Positions 1 to 7,361 of a DNA stretch of 10,502 nucleotides are shown here, piece after piece. The notes under the pieces are model-generated. The model saw only the letters and a program-made list of their open reading frames with translations, had not been told where the DNA came from and did no database searches. Position numbers and translations under genes: made by a program. This DNA is from Leucobacter_A sp035514995 (lineage in GTDB: Bacteria; Actinomycetota; Actinomycetes; Actinomycetales; Microbacteriaceae). The stretch is from NCBI GenBank assembly GCA_035514995.1, contig DATJCC010000076.1:1-10502 (forward strand), read 5' to 3'. Every line of letters begins with the position of its first letter. The first letter of the stretch is position 1.

Positions 1-1445
1 AGATCGCCGGTCTAAAAGTGCTCCGCATTATCAACGAGCCCACAGCAGCGGCACTTTCATACGGATTAGAAAAAGGTAAAGAAGACGAGCTCATCCTCGT
101 ATTTGACTTGGGTGGCGGTACCTTTGATGTTTCGTTGCTAGAGGTGGGTAAAGACGAAGACTTCTCAACAATTCAGGTGCGTGCGACTTCTGGTGACAAT
201 CGACTGGGTGGTGACGACTGGGATGACCGCGTAGTACAGTGGCTCATCCAGCAGTTCAAAAACTCGACCGGCGTCGATGTGAAGAACGATAAAATTGCGC
301 TCCAGCGTCTGAAAGAAGCAGCAGAGCAGGCAAAGAAAGAGCTATCAAGCTCGATGAGCACGCAGATCCAGTTGCCATATTTATCGCTGACAGAAAGCGG
401 CCCGGCAAACCTAGAAGAAACAATCACTCGTGCAAAGTTCGAGGAGCTCACAAAAGATTTGTTAGAGCGCACCAGAAAACCATTTGAAGATGTCGTGCGT
501 GAAGCCGGCGTAAAGGTTGCAGACATTGCACACGTTGTGCTCGTTGGTGGGTCAACACGTATGCCAGCGGTAACTGAGCTCGTTACTAAACTTACAGGCG
601 GCCGCGAACCAAACAAGGGCGTTAACCCTGATGAGGTAGTAGCCGTTGGTGCCGCGTTGCAGGCGGGTGTGTTGAAGGGTGAGCGTAAAGACGTTCTCTT
701 GATTGACGTCACACCACTTTCTCTTGGTATCGAAACCAAGGGTGGCCGCATGACCAAACTGATCGAACGCAACACTGCTATTCCAACGAAGCGTTCTGAA
801 ACTTTCACTACCGCCGATGACAACCAGCCATCTGTGTCTATACAGGTGTTCCAGGGTGAGCGCGAATTTACTCGCGATAACAAAAACCTTGGAACTTTCG
901 AACTGACCGGTATCGCGCCAGCGCCCCGTGGAGTACCACAGGTTGAGGTGACATTCGATATTGACGCAAACGGTATCGTTCAGGTTGCAGCAAAAGATAA
1001 GGGCACCGGTAAAGAGCAGACCATTACGATCTCTGGTGGATCAACACTCTCTGAAGAAGAGATCGAGCGCATGGTGCGTGAAGCTGAAGAGCACGCAGAA
1101 GAAGATAAGAAACGTGCAGAAGCACTTGAACAGCGCAATGCTGCTGAAAACCTCGCGTATTCAGTAGAGAAGCTCATCACCGATAATGAAGACAAGCTAC
1201 CTGAAGATGTTAAAACTGAGGTGCAGGGCGATCTTGATGAACTCAAGCAAGCTCTTGCAGGCGAAGACGATGACGCGATCAAGACGGCGGCTGACAAGCT
1301 TGGTGAAAGTCAGGGCAAGCTAGGCGAAGCGATCTATGCTGCTGCTCAGGAGGAAGAAGCTCCGAGTGCAGATGAACCAGCTAGCGACTCAGACGAAGAC
1401 ATTGTTGACGCTGAAGTTGTTGAAGACGACGAGGATGACAAGTAA
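1..1445 (+). CDS. dnaK: Chaperone protein DnaK (Hsp70), N-terminus outside the window
   Basis: ATP-dependent cytosolic Hsp70 that binds exposed hydrophobic peptides and cycles with DnaJ and GrpE. The reading frame is open from base 3 (I-A-G-L-K-V, then the connect-1 motif NEPTAAALSYG), so the gene begins upstream; the GTG at 18 is an internal valine. About 480 residues are visible, and compared with typical actinobacterial DnaK roughly 135 N-terminal residues are missing. In order there are the phosphate-2 loop DLGGGTFDVS (from base 105), the adenosine motif LVGGSTRMP (around 540-570), connect-2 NPDEVVAVGAALQAG, the interdomain linker VLLIDVTPLSLGIE (around 690-735), the beta substrate-binding domain, and a charged helical lid ending in the conserved acidic tail DIVDAEVVEDDEDDK. 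It is first of four heat-shock genes; GrpE follows after 2 bases. In actinobacteria HspR represses this operon at a HAIR site upstream of dnaK, which is not in the window. Confidence 0.98.
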   Translation, partial: IAGLKVLRIINEPTAAALSYGLEKGKEDELILVFDLGGGTFDVSLLEVGKDEDFSTIQVRATSGDNRLGGDDWDDRVVQWLIQQFKNSTGVDVKNDKIALQRLKEAAEQAKKELSSSMSTQIQLPYLSLTESGPANLEETITRAKFEELTKDLLERTRKPFEDVVREAGVKVADIAHVVLVGGSTRMPAVTELVTKLTGGREPNKGVNPDEVVAVGAALQAGVLKGERKDVLLIDVTPLSLGIETKGGRMTKLIERNTAIPTKRSETFTTADDNQPSVSIQVFQGEREFTRDNKNLGTFELTGIAPAPRGVPQVEVTFDIDANGIVQVAAKDKGTGKEQTITISGGSTLSEEEIERMVREAEEHAEEDKKRAEALEQRNAAENLAYSVEKLITDNEDKLPEDVKTEVQGDLDELKQALAGEDDDAIKTAADKLGESQGKLGEAIYAAAQEEEAPSADEPASDSDEDIVDAEVVEDDEDDK

Positions 1446-1447
1446 AC

Positions 1448-2080
1448 ATGTCTGAAGAAGAGCATCGCAATCAAGAAAACGCTGAAAACGCTGAAGATGC
1501 TGGGCTCCCCACCCCAAATGGTGAGGAAAGCTCAGCTGATGGTGAAGAGCTCACGGTAGAAGACATTTTGGGTGAAGAACAAACAGCGGCGGCTAAAGCT
1601 GAAGATGCAGAAGCCGCTGAATCCGAAGGTGTTGAGCCTGACGCAGACATCAAAGATGAGGGAGACAATCCCTATCTTGATGATCTGCGTCGGCTGACCG
1701 CCGAGTTCGCTAACTATCGCAAACGCACTGAAGCCAACCGCGAGGTAGAGGCGCATCGAGCTAAAGCCCGAGTGTTAGAACCACTCTTGGATGTGCTCGA
1801 TGACCTTGACCGTGCCGAACAACACGGCGACCTTGTAGAGGGCACCCCTTTTTTGGCTATTGCGAAGAAAATACGTGCAATCCTTGAAAAGCAGGGACTT
1901 GAGGCTTTTGGGGAGAAGGGTGAAGTTTTTGATCCGCAGCACCACGAAGCAATTGCCCAGGTGCCGGTGCCAGGCACAGAAGACCAGACGGTTCTAGATG
2001 TTATCGAGCGCGGCTACCGTATCGGTGAGGTAGAGCTACGCCCAGCTAGAGTCGCGGTGGCGGTGAACCCAGATGGCTAG
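1448..2080 (+). CDS. grpE: GrpE, nucleotide exchange factor of DnaK
   Basis: GrpE releases ADP from DnaK and so resets the Hsp70 cycle; it works as a cytosolic dimer. The 210-residue protein has an acidic, probably disordered N-terminal tail of about 70 residues rich in E, D, A and S. The GrpE core follows, starting at NPYLDDLRRLTAEFANYRKR, the long dimerising helix. The C-terminal beta-wing carries the family signature in the stretch FDPQHHEAIAQVP...VLDVIERGYRIGEVELRPARVAV. Length and the C-terminal end fit the family. The ATG lies only two bases after the dnaK stop, with a GAGGA at 1431-1435 inside the end of dnaK as a possible, rather distant ribosome site, so translation is probably coupled. 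The 3' end overlaps the dnaJ start by 8 bases. Confidence 0.97.
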   Translation: MSEEEHRNQENAENAEDAGLPTPNGEESSADGEELTVEDILGEEQTAAAKAEDAEAAESEGVEPDADIKDEGDNPYLDDLRRLTAEFANYRKRTEANREVEAHRAKARVLEPLLDVLDDLDRAEQHGDLVEGTPFLAIAKKIRAILEKQGLEAFGEKGEVFDPQHHEAIAQVPVPGTEDQTVLDVIERGYRIGEVELRPARVAVAVNPDG

Positions 2081-3038
2081 TCAAGATTGGTTGGAGAAAG
2101 ACTTCTACAAAACTCTAGGGGTTGATAAAGAAGTTAGTGACGCGGAACTCAAAAAGGTTTATCGTAAGCTGGCTAGAAAATATCACCCCGACTCCAATCC
2201 GGGTGACACCAAAGCCGAAGCAAAGTTCAAAGAAATCAGCGAAGCCTATACAATCCTCTCCGACAGCCAACAGCGCGCAGAGTACGATCAAATTCGAGCA
2301 ATGCGTGGCGGTGGTGCTCGATTCACTTCGGGCGGTCAGGGGGGCTTCGAAGATATTTTTGGAGACATGTTTGGCGGCGGAGGTGGGCAGCAGTACACCT
2401 ACCAAAGTGGTTTTGGAGGGCCCGGCGGTCAGGCGGGTTATGAAGACATTTTTGGTGGATTGTTTGGCGGTGGCGCCCCACGCGGCCCACAGAAGGGGCG
2501 CAACATAAACGCAAGCACAACGCTAGATTTTGAGACAGCAGTTCAGGGCAGCACTGTCACACTGCAAACCTCAACTGGCGACTCCATAAAAGTAAAAGTG
2601 CCGGCCGGTGTTAAGGACGGTCAAAAAATTAAAGTGCGTGGCAGAGGTGAGCCAGGCGCTGGTGGAGGCCCTGCTGGAGACATCATACTGACCGTGCAGG
2701 TGCGCAAACACCCGGTTTATGAGCGCGAGGGAAATAATTTGCGCATGACCCTGCCCGTAACCATATCTGAAGCTGTTTTGGGTGCCACCGTTGAGGTGCC
2801 AACTCTTGGCGGATCCGCGGTTAAACTTCGTGTGCAACCAGGCACTCCTAGTGGGCGAGTGATGCGTGTTAAAGGCAGAGGAGTCAGCACCGCTAAAGCG
2901 ACAGGTGATCTGCTGGCTGAAGTGCAGATTGTAGTTCCTTCGCATCTGAATAAAGAGCAACATGAGGTTATCGAGGCTTGGCAGAAAGTTGAGCCCAAAG
3001 AAGATCCGCGCGCTGATCTGAAATCAAGAATGCGATAG
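2073..3038 (+). CDS. dnaJ: DnaJ/CbpA-type J-protein without zinc finger
   Basis: Hsp40 co-chaperone that delivers substrates to DnaK and stimulates its ATPase. The J-domain covers about residues 9-75 with the essential HPD at 38-40. A Gly/Phe-rich linker (about 79-138) contains two copies of a 17-residue motif, residues 87-103 and 118-134, each centred on EDIFG. The two-barrel C-terminal substrate-binding domain runs from about 142 to 305. The protein has no cysteine at all, so the CxxCxGxG zinc-binding repeats of classical type I DnaJ are absent and it is architecturally a type II (CbpA/DnaJB-like) protein, even though it sits in the dnaK operon. Length (321 aa) fits type II proteins rather than the roughly 370-400 aa of zinc-containing DnaJ. 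The start ATG lies within ATGGCTAG, overlapping the end of grpE, which points to coupled translation. Confidence 0.95.
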   Translation: MASQDWLEKDFYKTLGVDKEVSDAELKKVYRKLARKYHPDSNPGDTKAEAKFKEISEAYTILSDSQQRAEYDQIRAMRGGGARFTSGGQGGFEDIFGDMFGGGGGQQYTYQSGFGGPGGQAGYEDIFGGLFGGGAPRGPQKGRNINASTTLDFETAVQGSTVTLQTSTGDSIKVKVPAGVKDGQKIKVRGRGEPGAGGGPAGDIILTVQVRKHPVYEREGNNLRMTLPVTISEAVLGATVEVPTLGGSAVKLRVQPGTPSGRVMRVKGRGVSTAKATGDLLAEVQIVVPSHLNKEQHEVIEAWQKVEPKEDPRADLKSRMR

Positions 3039-3047
3039 TAAAAGTTA

Positions 3048-3072
3048 GTTAATACGTTAATAACGTGTAAAC
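3048..3072. promoter_or_regulatory. Imperfect 25-bp palindrome between dnaJ and hspR
   Basis: The 81-base gap between dnaJ and hspR holds an inverted repeat centred on base 3060. The inner 13 bases, ACGTTAATAACGT (3054-3066), are a perfect palindrome around one central base. The outer arms extend to GTT and AAC, giving 10 of 12 matched pairs overall. The one-base centre cannot form a hairpin loop and no T-run follows, so an operator read by a dimeric regulator is more likely than a terminator. It does not match the HspR HAIR consensus (CTTGAGT-N7-ACTCAAG). Its function is inferred only from symmetry and position. Confidence 0.4.
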
Positions 3073-3119
3073 AAACATGAGTAAGTAACGGCATAAACCA
3101 GAAGGGCGGTGAGCAGCAA

Positions 3120-3548
3120 ATGAAACACAATAACGATCGATTCGCGCCAATATTTGCTGTCGGAGTAGCCGCCCAACTTGCTCAGATGCACCCTCAAACC
3201 CTCAGACAGTACGACAGAATAGGTCTCGTGTCTCCGCAAAGAACACGCGGGGGCACGAGACGTTACAGTGGCTACGATATTGAACGACTGCGTCATGTAG
3301 CCTTGTTGTCTGGTGAGGGCTTGAGCCTTGAGGGGATCCGCCGAGTTTTGGCGCTAAACGATAGGGTGCGCGATCTTGAAGATCGGGTGCAGGAGTTAGA
3401 AGAGTCGCTCGCCCGGGAAATGTTGAAGCGACCTGAAAAAAGAGTCTTCGCGGCTGGTGTCGAAGGGGAAGTTGTCACACTTAGACGAGGCACCCGCACA
3501 CAACGTCGCACAGAGGTCGTTGTTTGGCGACCCGGAGCGCGCGGTTAA
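3120..3548 (+). CDS. hspR: HspR, MerR-family repressor of the heat-shock operon
   Basis: Transcriptional repressor of the dnaK operon in actinobacteria; in known systems DnaK itself acts as co-repressor. The 142-residue protein has a MerR-type winged helix-turn-helix at about residues 13-70. It shows the family pattern VGVAAQLAQMHPQTLRQYDR, IGLVSPQRTRGGTRRYS and YDIERLRHVALLSGEGLSLEGIRRVL. A coiled-coil dimerisation helix follows (RVRDLEDRVQELEESLARE), then a basic tail ending in VVVWRPGARG. Length and the HPQTLRQYDRIGL signature are typical of HspR rather than of metal- or redox-sensing MerR proteins; there are no cysteines. The ATG at 3120 is preceded by GGGCGGTGAG, a weak ribosome site. 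It is the last heat-shock gene; the 81-base gap before it and the palindrome there could allow separate control. Confidence 0.95.
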   Translation: MKHNNDRFAPIFAVGVAAQLAQMHPQTLRQYDRIGLVSPQRTRGGTRRYSGYDIERLRHVALLSGEGLSLEGIRRVLALNDRVRDLEDRVQELEESLAREMLKRPEKRVFAAGVEGEVVTLRRGTRTQRRTEVVVWRPGARG

Positions 3549-3576
3549 ACCCGGCTACTACATACCAGTACCTAAA

Positions 3577-4758
3577 ATGCTCGATTTCACTCTTCTTAAA
3601 CGTGCCCCTGATTTTGAATCAGAGAATCTTTACGCCTACGATTCAAGTGACAAACTGATACTAGAAACTGCAGCTGACTCCTTAGCTTCGGTTGCGCCAA
3701 GTGAAATAGTAATTATCGGTGATCGCTATGGGGCTATCACTCTTGGAGCGATAACTCTTGGAGATCAAAACATGAAAGATTCTGACAGCAACGCTTCGGT
3801 AGGCGCAGGCATTCGAATTTTTCAAGACAGCCTGATTTCTGAGAGAGCGCTCGCACAAAATGCAGAGCGGCTTGGCTATGCCGCAAAATATCAAAACATG
3901 CCTCTTGACAAAGAGCTACTTAGAGGAGCAAGAATAGTTTTGATGCAGCTTCCAAAGTCTCTGCGTGAGCTAACACAAATTGCAGACGCGGTGGCCAGGT
4001 GGGCTGCTGATGACGTGAAAATTTTTGCGGGGGGCAGGGTTAAGCACATGAATCTTACGATGAACGAGGTGCTTGCTAACTATTTCTTTGAGGTAAAAGC
4101 GAGCCTTGCCAAACAAAAATCCAGGGTGATTTTAGCGGCTAAACCCAAAAAAGTGTCTCGAGAACAACCCTTCCCAGAGTGGTCACAAGACGCCGACCTG
4201 CCCTTCAAACTGGCCGGCTTTGGGGCTACATTTGGTGGCACAAAACTTGATCACGGCACCAGGCTACTGTTGAAAAGCCTCAGAGAAGATCTAGAAAAAA
4301 GACAAACAGAAATTTTAGACAAAAAGTTAAAAATTGTAGATTTAGGGTGCGGGAACGGTGCAGTTGCGACTAGCCTAGCTTTGACGCTACCGGAAGCTCA
4401 GATTGTCGCCACAGATGTATCTTATGCAGCCGTTCAGGCAACAAATGAAACTCTAGAACGAACAAGCGTTGCACACAGAGTGAGGGTGCAACGCGCAGAT
4501 GGATGCGAGGGGGTAGCTGCCGGTTCTGCTGATATTGTTGTTTTGAATCCACCGTTTCACACGGGAACCGAAGTGAATGAGGGTCTTGCCCGCAAGCTAA
4601 TAGTCTCAGCAGCCGATGCGCTCCGCACGGGCGGTGAGCTGTGGCTTGTCATGAATTCTCATCTACAATACCGTGCTATGCTTTCACGCATTGTTGGCGA
4701 GACCTCTCGAATTTCAAAAGATGCACGTTTCACTGTGCTGCGGTCGGTTAAATCCTAA
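3577..4758 (+). CDS. RsmC/RlmG-like class I SAM-dependent rRNA (guanine-N2) methyltransferase
   Basis: The C-terminal half is a class I SAM-dependent methyltransferase: SAM-binding motif I DLGCGNG at residues 255-261 and catalytic NPPF at 324-327, followed by HTGTEVNEG. NPPF next to a phenylalanine-histidine is typical of RsmC and RlmG, which make N2-methylguanine in 16S (G1207) or 23S (G1835) rRNA. The N-terminal half (about 1-190) looks like the degenerate, duplicated methyltransferase domain of these enzymes (LPKSLRELTQIADAVARW, IFAGGRVKHM). At 393 residues it is close to RlmG (about 380). I chose the ATG at 3577 because the conserved-looking sequence MLDFTLLKRAPDF starts there; the open frame reaches back to a GTG at 3457, but that would overlap hspR by 92 bases in another frame. 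No good ribosome site precedes 3577. The gene starts 28 bases after hspR and may be cotranscribed. Which rRNA is modified cannot be decided. Confidence 0.85.
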   Translation: MLDFTLLKRAPDFESENLYAYDSSDKLILETAADSLASVAPSEIVIIGDRYGAITLGAITLGDQNMKDSDSNASVGAGIRIFQDSLISERALAQNAERLGYAAKYQNMPLDKELLRGARIVLMQLPKSLRELTQIADAVARWAADDVKIFAGGRVKHMNLTMNEVLANYFFEVKASLAKQKSRVILAAKPKKVSREQPFPEWSQDADLPFKLAGFGATFGGTKLDHGTRLLLKSLREDLEKRQTEILDKKLKIVDLGCGNGAVATSLALTLPEAQIVATDVSYAAVQATNETLERTSVAHRVRVQRADGCEGVAAGSADIVVLNPPFHTGTEVNEGLARKLIVSAADALRTGGELWLVMNSHLQYRAMLSRIVGETSRISKDARFTVLRSVKS

Positions 4759-4821
4759 AAAGTAGACCTCCAGTGAAACTACAGTTACTAAAAATGTTCC
4801 ACTCTAAAGAAAGTTTAAAGA

Positions 4822-6171
4822 ATGCCGCAAAGCTATAGAGTGAGCAAGGATAGCGATAGCAGAACCAGCAGTGCTAAACATAGCAGTAGCAAACATAGCA
4901 GTAGCAAACACAGCAGCAGTAAACACAGCGTTTTGCTGGTTTGTGACTATTCGCTAAGTTACCTTGGCGGTGCGCAGATCGCTTTTATGAGACAGATTGA
5001 AGCGTTGCTGGGCGAAGGCTGGTCGGTTATTGTATTAGCGCCGGGCGCAAAAAAAGCGCTATCTCACATTGGCACTCCTTTATTGACCATTATTGAGCCG
5101 AAGGTTCTTTATAACCTGCCTGGCGTTGACCTTCCGGTTATCGGCGCTAAAAAAGGTCTTGAGAAGCGTTTGAACTCTCTTTTAGCTGCCGGACGCATAG
5201 AAGGTATTATCGTGCATTCCGAGTTTGCGATGGCGAGCGTTGCATTGCGAGCAGCTAAATACAACCTAGTTCCCGTGCTGCAAACCGTGCACACATTTTT
5301 TTGGCGTACACGAAGGTTTTTAGGTGTGTTTGCTCCCCTGGTAACAACTTTTCACGTGCGGCTTACCGGGCTTCCTAAAAACCCGCGGTTTAGGGGAAGC
5401 ACACGAATAAATAATGCGTTGCGGAGCATGACTTTGCGTTTTGCAGACCGAGTTGATGCAGTGATATCTCCATCTAAACATCAAGCGGAGCAGCTTAGTG
5501 AAGCTGGACTAAAAAATGTGCACCCACTCTCCAACGTGTTGCAAAAGCTCGATTACAAATGTTTGCCTGTGGGGCGAGACACGACCGATGTTGCTTCGGA
5601 TATTGGTAGAGCTGACGCAGCGAGCGCAAACACGATGAAAATTGTGTGGGCGGGTCGTTTTGCGCCAGAAAAACGTTTGGAGGTGGCCCTTGCAGCGATG
5701 AAGCTGATTGCTGAAAGCTCACAAGGGGTGGCTGTGGAGTTGCATGTTGCCGGTGGGTCTTTGCCCAAAAGTGTGATGAAGCACAACACAGATTCCGTGA
5801 AGGTAATTGATCACGGGCGCATCCCAAACTTTGAAGTTACAGAATTGGTCTGCAAATCAGATCTGGTGCTCATAACATCGTTGGGTTTTGATAATCAACC
5901 TATGATTGCACTCGAAGGTTTTGCTAAGCACCGCCCAGTGTTAGTGACCGATCCGGTGCTTAAAAAAGAGTTTGGCGAAGCCGCTATTTTAAGTGTGAAC
6001 CCAGAAGCTGAAGGGCTTGCCGAAACAATCATAAATTTGGCTCAAAAACCCCATCTTCTGCGAGAAAGTGGAATGGCTGCAGCTGAATATACAAAAGAAC
6101 GTGGGGCCTCTAAACATGTTGCAGGTCTTCGAGAATTACTCGCCACTGCGAGACATATGAAAGTAAATTGA
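4822..6171 (+). CDS. GT4-type glycosyltransferase with Ser/Lys/His repeat N-terminus
   Basis: Retaining GT-B glycosyltransferase of the GT4/group 1 type, which moves a sugar from a nucleotide-sugar to an acceptor, usually at the membrane. The N-terminal Rossmann-like domain begins at VLLVCDYSLSYLGGAQIAF (from about residue 37). The C-terminal domain shows the donor-phosphate site WAGRFAPEKR (R279, K284) and the acidic motif D357-N-Q-P-M-I-A-L-E365. This is the EX7E position with Asp replacing the first Glu. Residues 16-35 are four near-identical SSSKH-like pentapeptides ahead of the fold, coded by a 15-bp tandem repeat. The ATG at 4822 follows AAAGAAAG at a reasonable distance; GTG at 4840 is an alternative. 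The next gene overlaps it by 4 bases and is also a GT4 enzyme, so the two probably act in one glycan or glycolipid pathway. Donor and acceptor are unknown. Confidence 0.9.
   Translation: MPQSYRVSKDSDSRTSSAKHSSSKHSSSKHSSSKHSVLLVCDYSLSYLGGAQIAFMRQIEALLGEGWSVIVLAPGAKKALSHIGTPLLTIIEPKVLYNLPGVDLPVIGAKKGLEKRLNSLLAAGRIEGIIVHSEFAMASVALRAAKYNLVPVLQTVHTFFWRTRRFLGVFAPLVTTFHVRLTGLPKNPRFRGSTRINNALRSMTLRFADRVDAVISPSKHQAEQLSEAGLKNVHPLSNVLQKLDYKCLPVGRDTTDVASDIGRADAASANTMKIVWAGRFAPEKRLEVALAAMKLIAESSQGVAVELHVAGGSLPKSVMKHNTDSVKVIDHGRIPNFEVTELVCKSDLVLITSLGFDNQPMIALEGFAKHRPVLVTDPVLKKEFGEAAILSVNPEAEGLAETIINLAQKPHLLRESGMAAAEYTKERGASKHVAGLRELLATARHMKVN
4867..4926 (+). repeat. 15-bp in-frame tandem repeat, four units
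   Basis: Four consecutive 15-bp units (4867-4881, 4882-4896, 4897-4911, 4912-4926) of the form AGCAGTAGCAAACAT, differing at a few positions, encode SSAKH, SSSKH, SSSKH, SSSKH. The middle two units differ only in the last base. The unit length is a multiple of three, so gain or loss of units by slippage keeps the glycosyltransferase frame. Confidence 0.95.
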
Positions 6172-7361
6172 ATAAAGTCTCTTATAGTTATCAAGTGTCA
6201 TCTAATAACTCCTCATTAACCGTTGTCATGGGTTGCGACACTTTCGCACCCGATGTAAACGGTGCTGCGCGCTTCACAGAGCGACTTTGCGCTGGTCTAA
6301 TAAAACGAGGCATAGATGTGCAGGTTGTAGCACCGGCAACTTCAAAGAAGAGTGTGGGCTCAGGCATAGAGGGGGTTGAGGGAGTTGACTTGGTTGTCCA
6401 CCGTCTGCCCAGCCACAAGTTATGGGGTCATGAATGGATCAGGTTTGTGATGCCTTGGGTTGCCCGCCGCAGGTCTGCGCAACTCCTTGAGGATATCAAA
6501 CCAGATGCGGTACATATACAGTCACACATCCTGGTGGGCAGAGGCATATCTGCAGAGGCTTCTAAACGCAACATTCGAGTGATAGCTACTAATCATGTGA
6601 TGCCAGAAAACATTTTGGATTTAAAAAGAATGCCTGGGTTTATGAAAAAGCCTCTCCTTAAACTGGGTTGGTCTGATTTAAACAGGGTTATAAGCCGTGC
6701 GGTAAGAATTACGACACCGACCCGTAAAGCTGCAGATTTTCTTGAGAGGAACACCACGCGAGATGGAGTCATCCCCATAAGTTGCGGTTTAGACGCTTCA
6801 TCTTATGAACACAATTTGGACGCGAGGTCAGAGAACCGTATGGTTTTTGTTGGTCGCTTGAACCAAGAAAAACAGATTGATGTGGCGATAAAAGCTCTCG
6901 CTCAGTGTGATCCGCAATTAAATGTGCAATTTGACATAGTCGGTGGCGGGGATCAGCGAGCGAATTTAGAAAAGCTTGCACAGGAGCTTGGTGTAGCAGA
7001 CAGAGTGCACTGGCACGGCAAAGCTTCAGAGCAGCGTTTGCGCGATGTGCTCACTAGCGGCAGTGTTTTTGTGATGCCTTCAATAGCTGAACTACAGTCA
7101 ATCGCCACACTCGAAGCGATGGCTTCAGGGCTACCGGTAATTGTTGCAGACGCTATGGCGTTGCCACATTTGGTAGAAGAGGGCAAGAACGGCTACCTTT
7201 TTGAACCAGGAAACGTCCCTGAACTCTGCAAGGTAATAGAAAAAGTTTTAAATTTGAATAGCGACCAGTTTCGTGCCATGCAAGAAGCTTCACTAGAAAT
7301 GGTCGAAAGTCACGACATTGAGCGCACACTTGATGCGTTTGAAAAGCTCTATCGAGGTTAG
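6168..7361 (+). CDS. GT4-type glycosyltransferase, coupled to the preceding one
   Basis: Retaining GT-B glycosyltransferase. The N-terminal domain opens with LTVVMGCDTFAPDVNGAARF, where the P-D-V-N-G loop is typical of GT4 lipid or phosphatidylinositol mannosyl/glucosyl-transferases such as PimB, MgtA and SqdX relatives. The C-terminal domain has VFVGRLNQEKQIDVAIKAL (R230, K235) and an intact EX7E motif, E308-L-Q-S-I-A-T-L-E316, followed by AMASGLPVIVAD. Length (397 aa) is normal. The start is chosen as the TTG at 6168 because it overlaps the upstream stop as TTGA, an arrangement typical of coupled translation; GTG at 6195 is possible. The ATG at 6228 would cut into the first beta strand. The stop overlaps the convergent CHAP-like gene by 4 bases, so no terminator fits between them. 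A role in cell-envelope glycolipid synthesis is inferred; donor and acceptor are not visible. Confidence 0.92.
   Translation: MNKVSYSYQVSSNNSSLTVVMGCDTFAPDVNGAARFTERLCAGLIKRGIDVQVVAPATSKKSVGSGIEGVEGVDLVVHRLPSHKLWGHEWIRFVMPWVARRRSAQLLEDIKPDAVHIQSHILVGRGISAEASKRNIRVIATNHVMPENILDLKRMPGFMKKPLLKLGWSDLNRVISRAVRITTPTRKAADFLERNTTRDGVIPISCGLDASSYEHNLDARSENRMVFVGRLNQEKQIDVAIKALAQCDPQLNVQFDIVGGGDQRANLEKLAQELGVADRVHWHGKASEQRLRDVLTSGSVFVMPSIAELQSIATLEAMASGLPVIVADAMALPHLVEEGKNGYLFEPGNVPELCKVIEKVLNLNSDQFRAMQEASLEMVESHDIERTLDAFEKLYRG

Noticed and set aside
173..883. 236-codon open frame antisense to dnaK
   Set aside because: Long antisense frames opposite dnaK are a known by-product of its codon use. The translation is rich in Ser, Arg, Thr and Val without domain signs and has no ribosome site.
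2571..2963. 130-codon minus-strand frame antisense to dnaJ
   Set aside because: It lies wholly inside a well-supported gene, shows no domain signature and has no upstream signals.
3318..3340. CTTGAG motifs inside hspR resembling HAIR half-sites
   Set aside because: They are in direct rather than inverted orientation, lie within coding sequence and lack the CTTGAGT-N7-ACTCAAG form.
3457..3576. Upstream extension of the methyltransferase to the GTG at 3457
   Set aside because: It would overlap hspR by 92 bases in another frame. The extra 40 residues look like out-of-frame hspR sequence, and family-like sequence begins at the ATG at 3577.
4759..4821. Short inverted repeat AGTAG...CTACA between the methyltransferase and glycosyltransferase genes
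   Set aside because: The arms are only about four to five bases and no T-run follows, so neither a terminator nor an operator can be supported.
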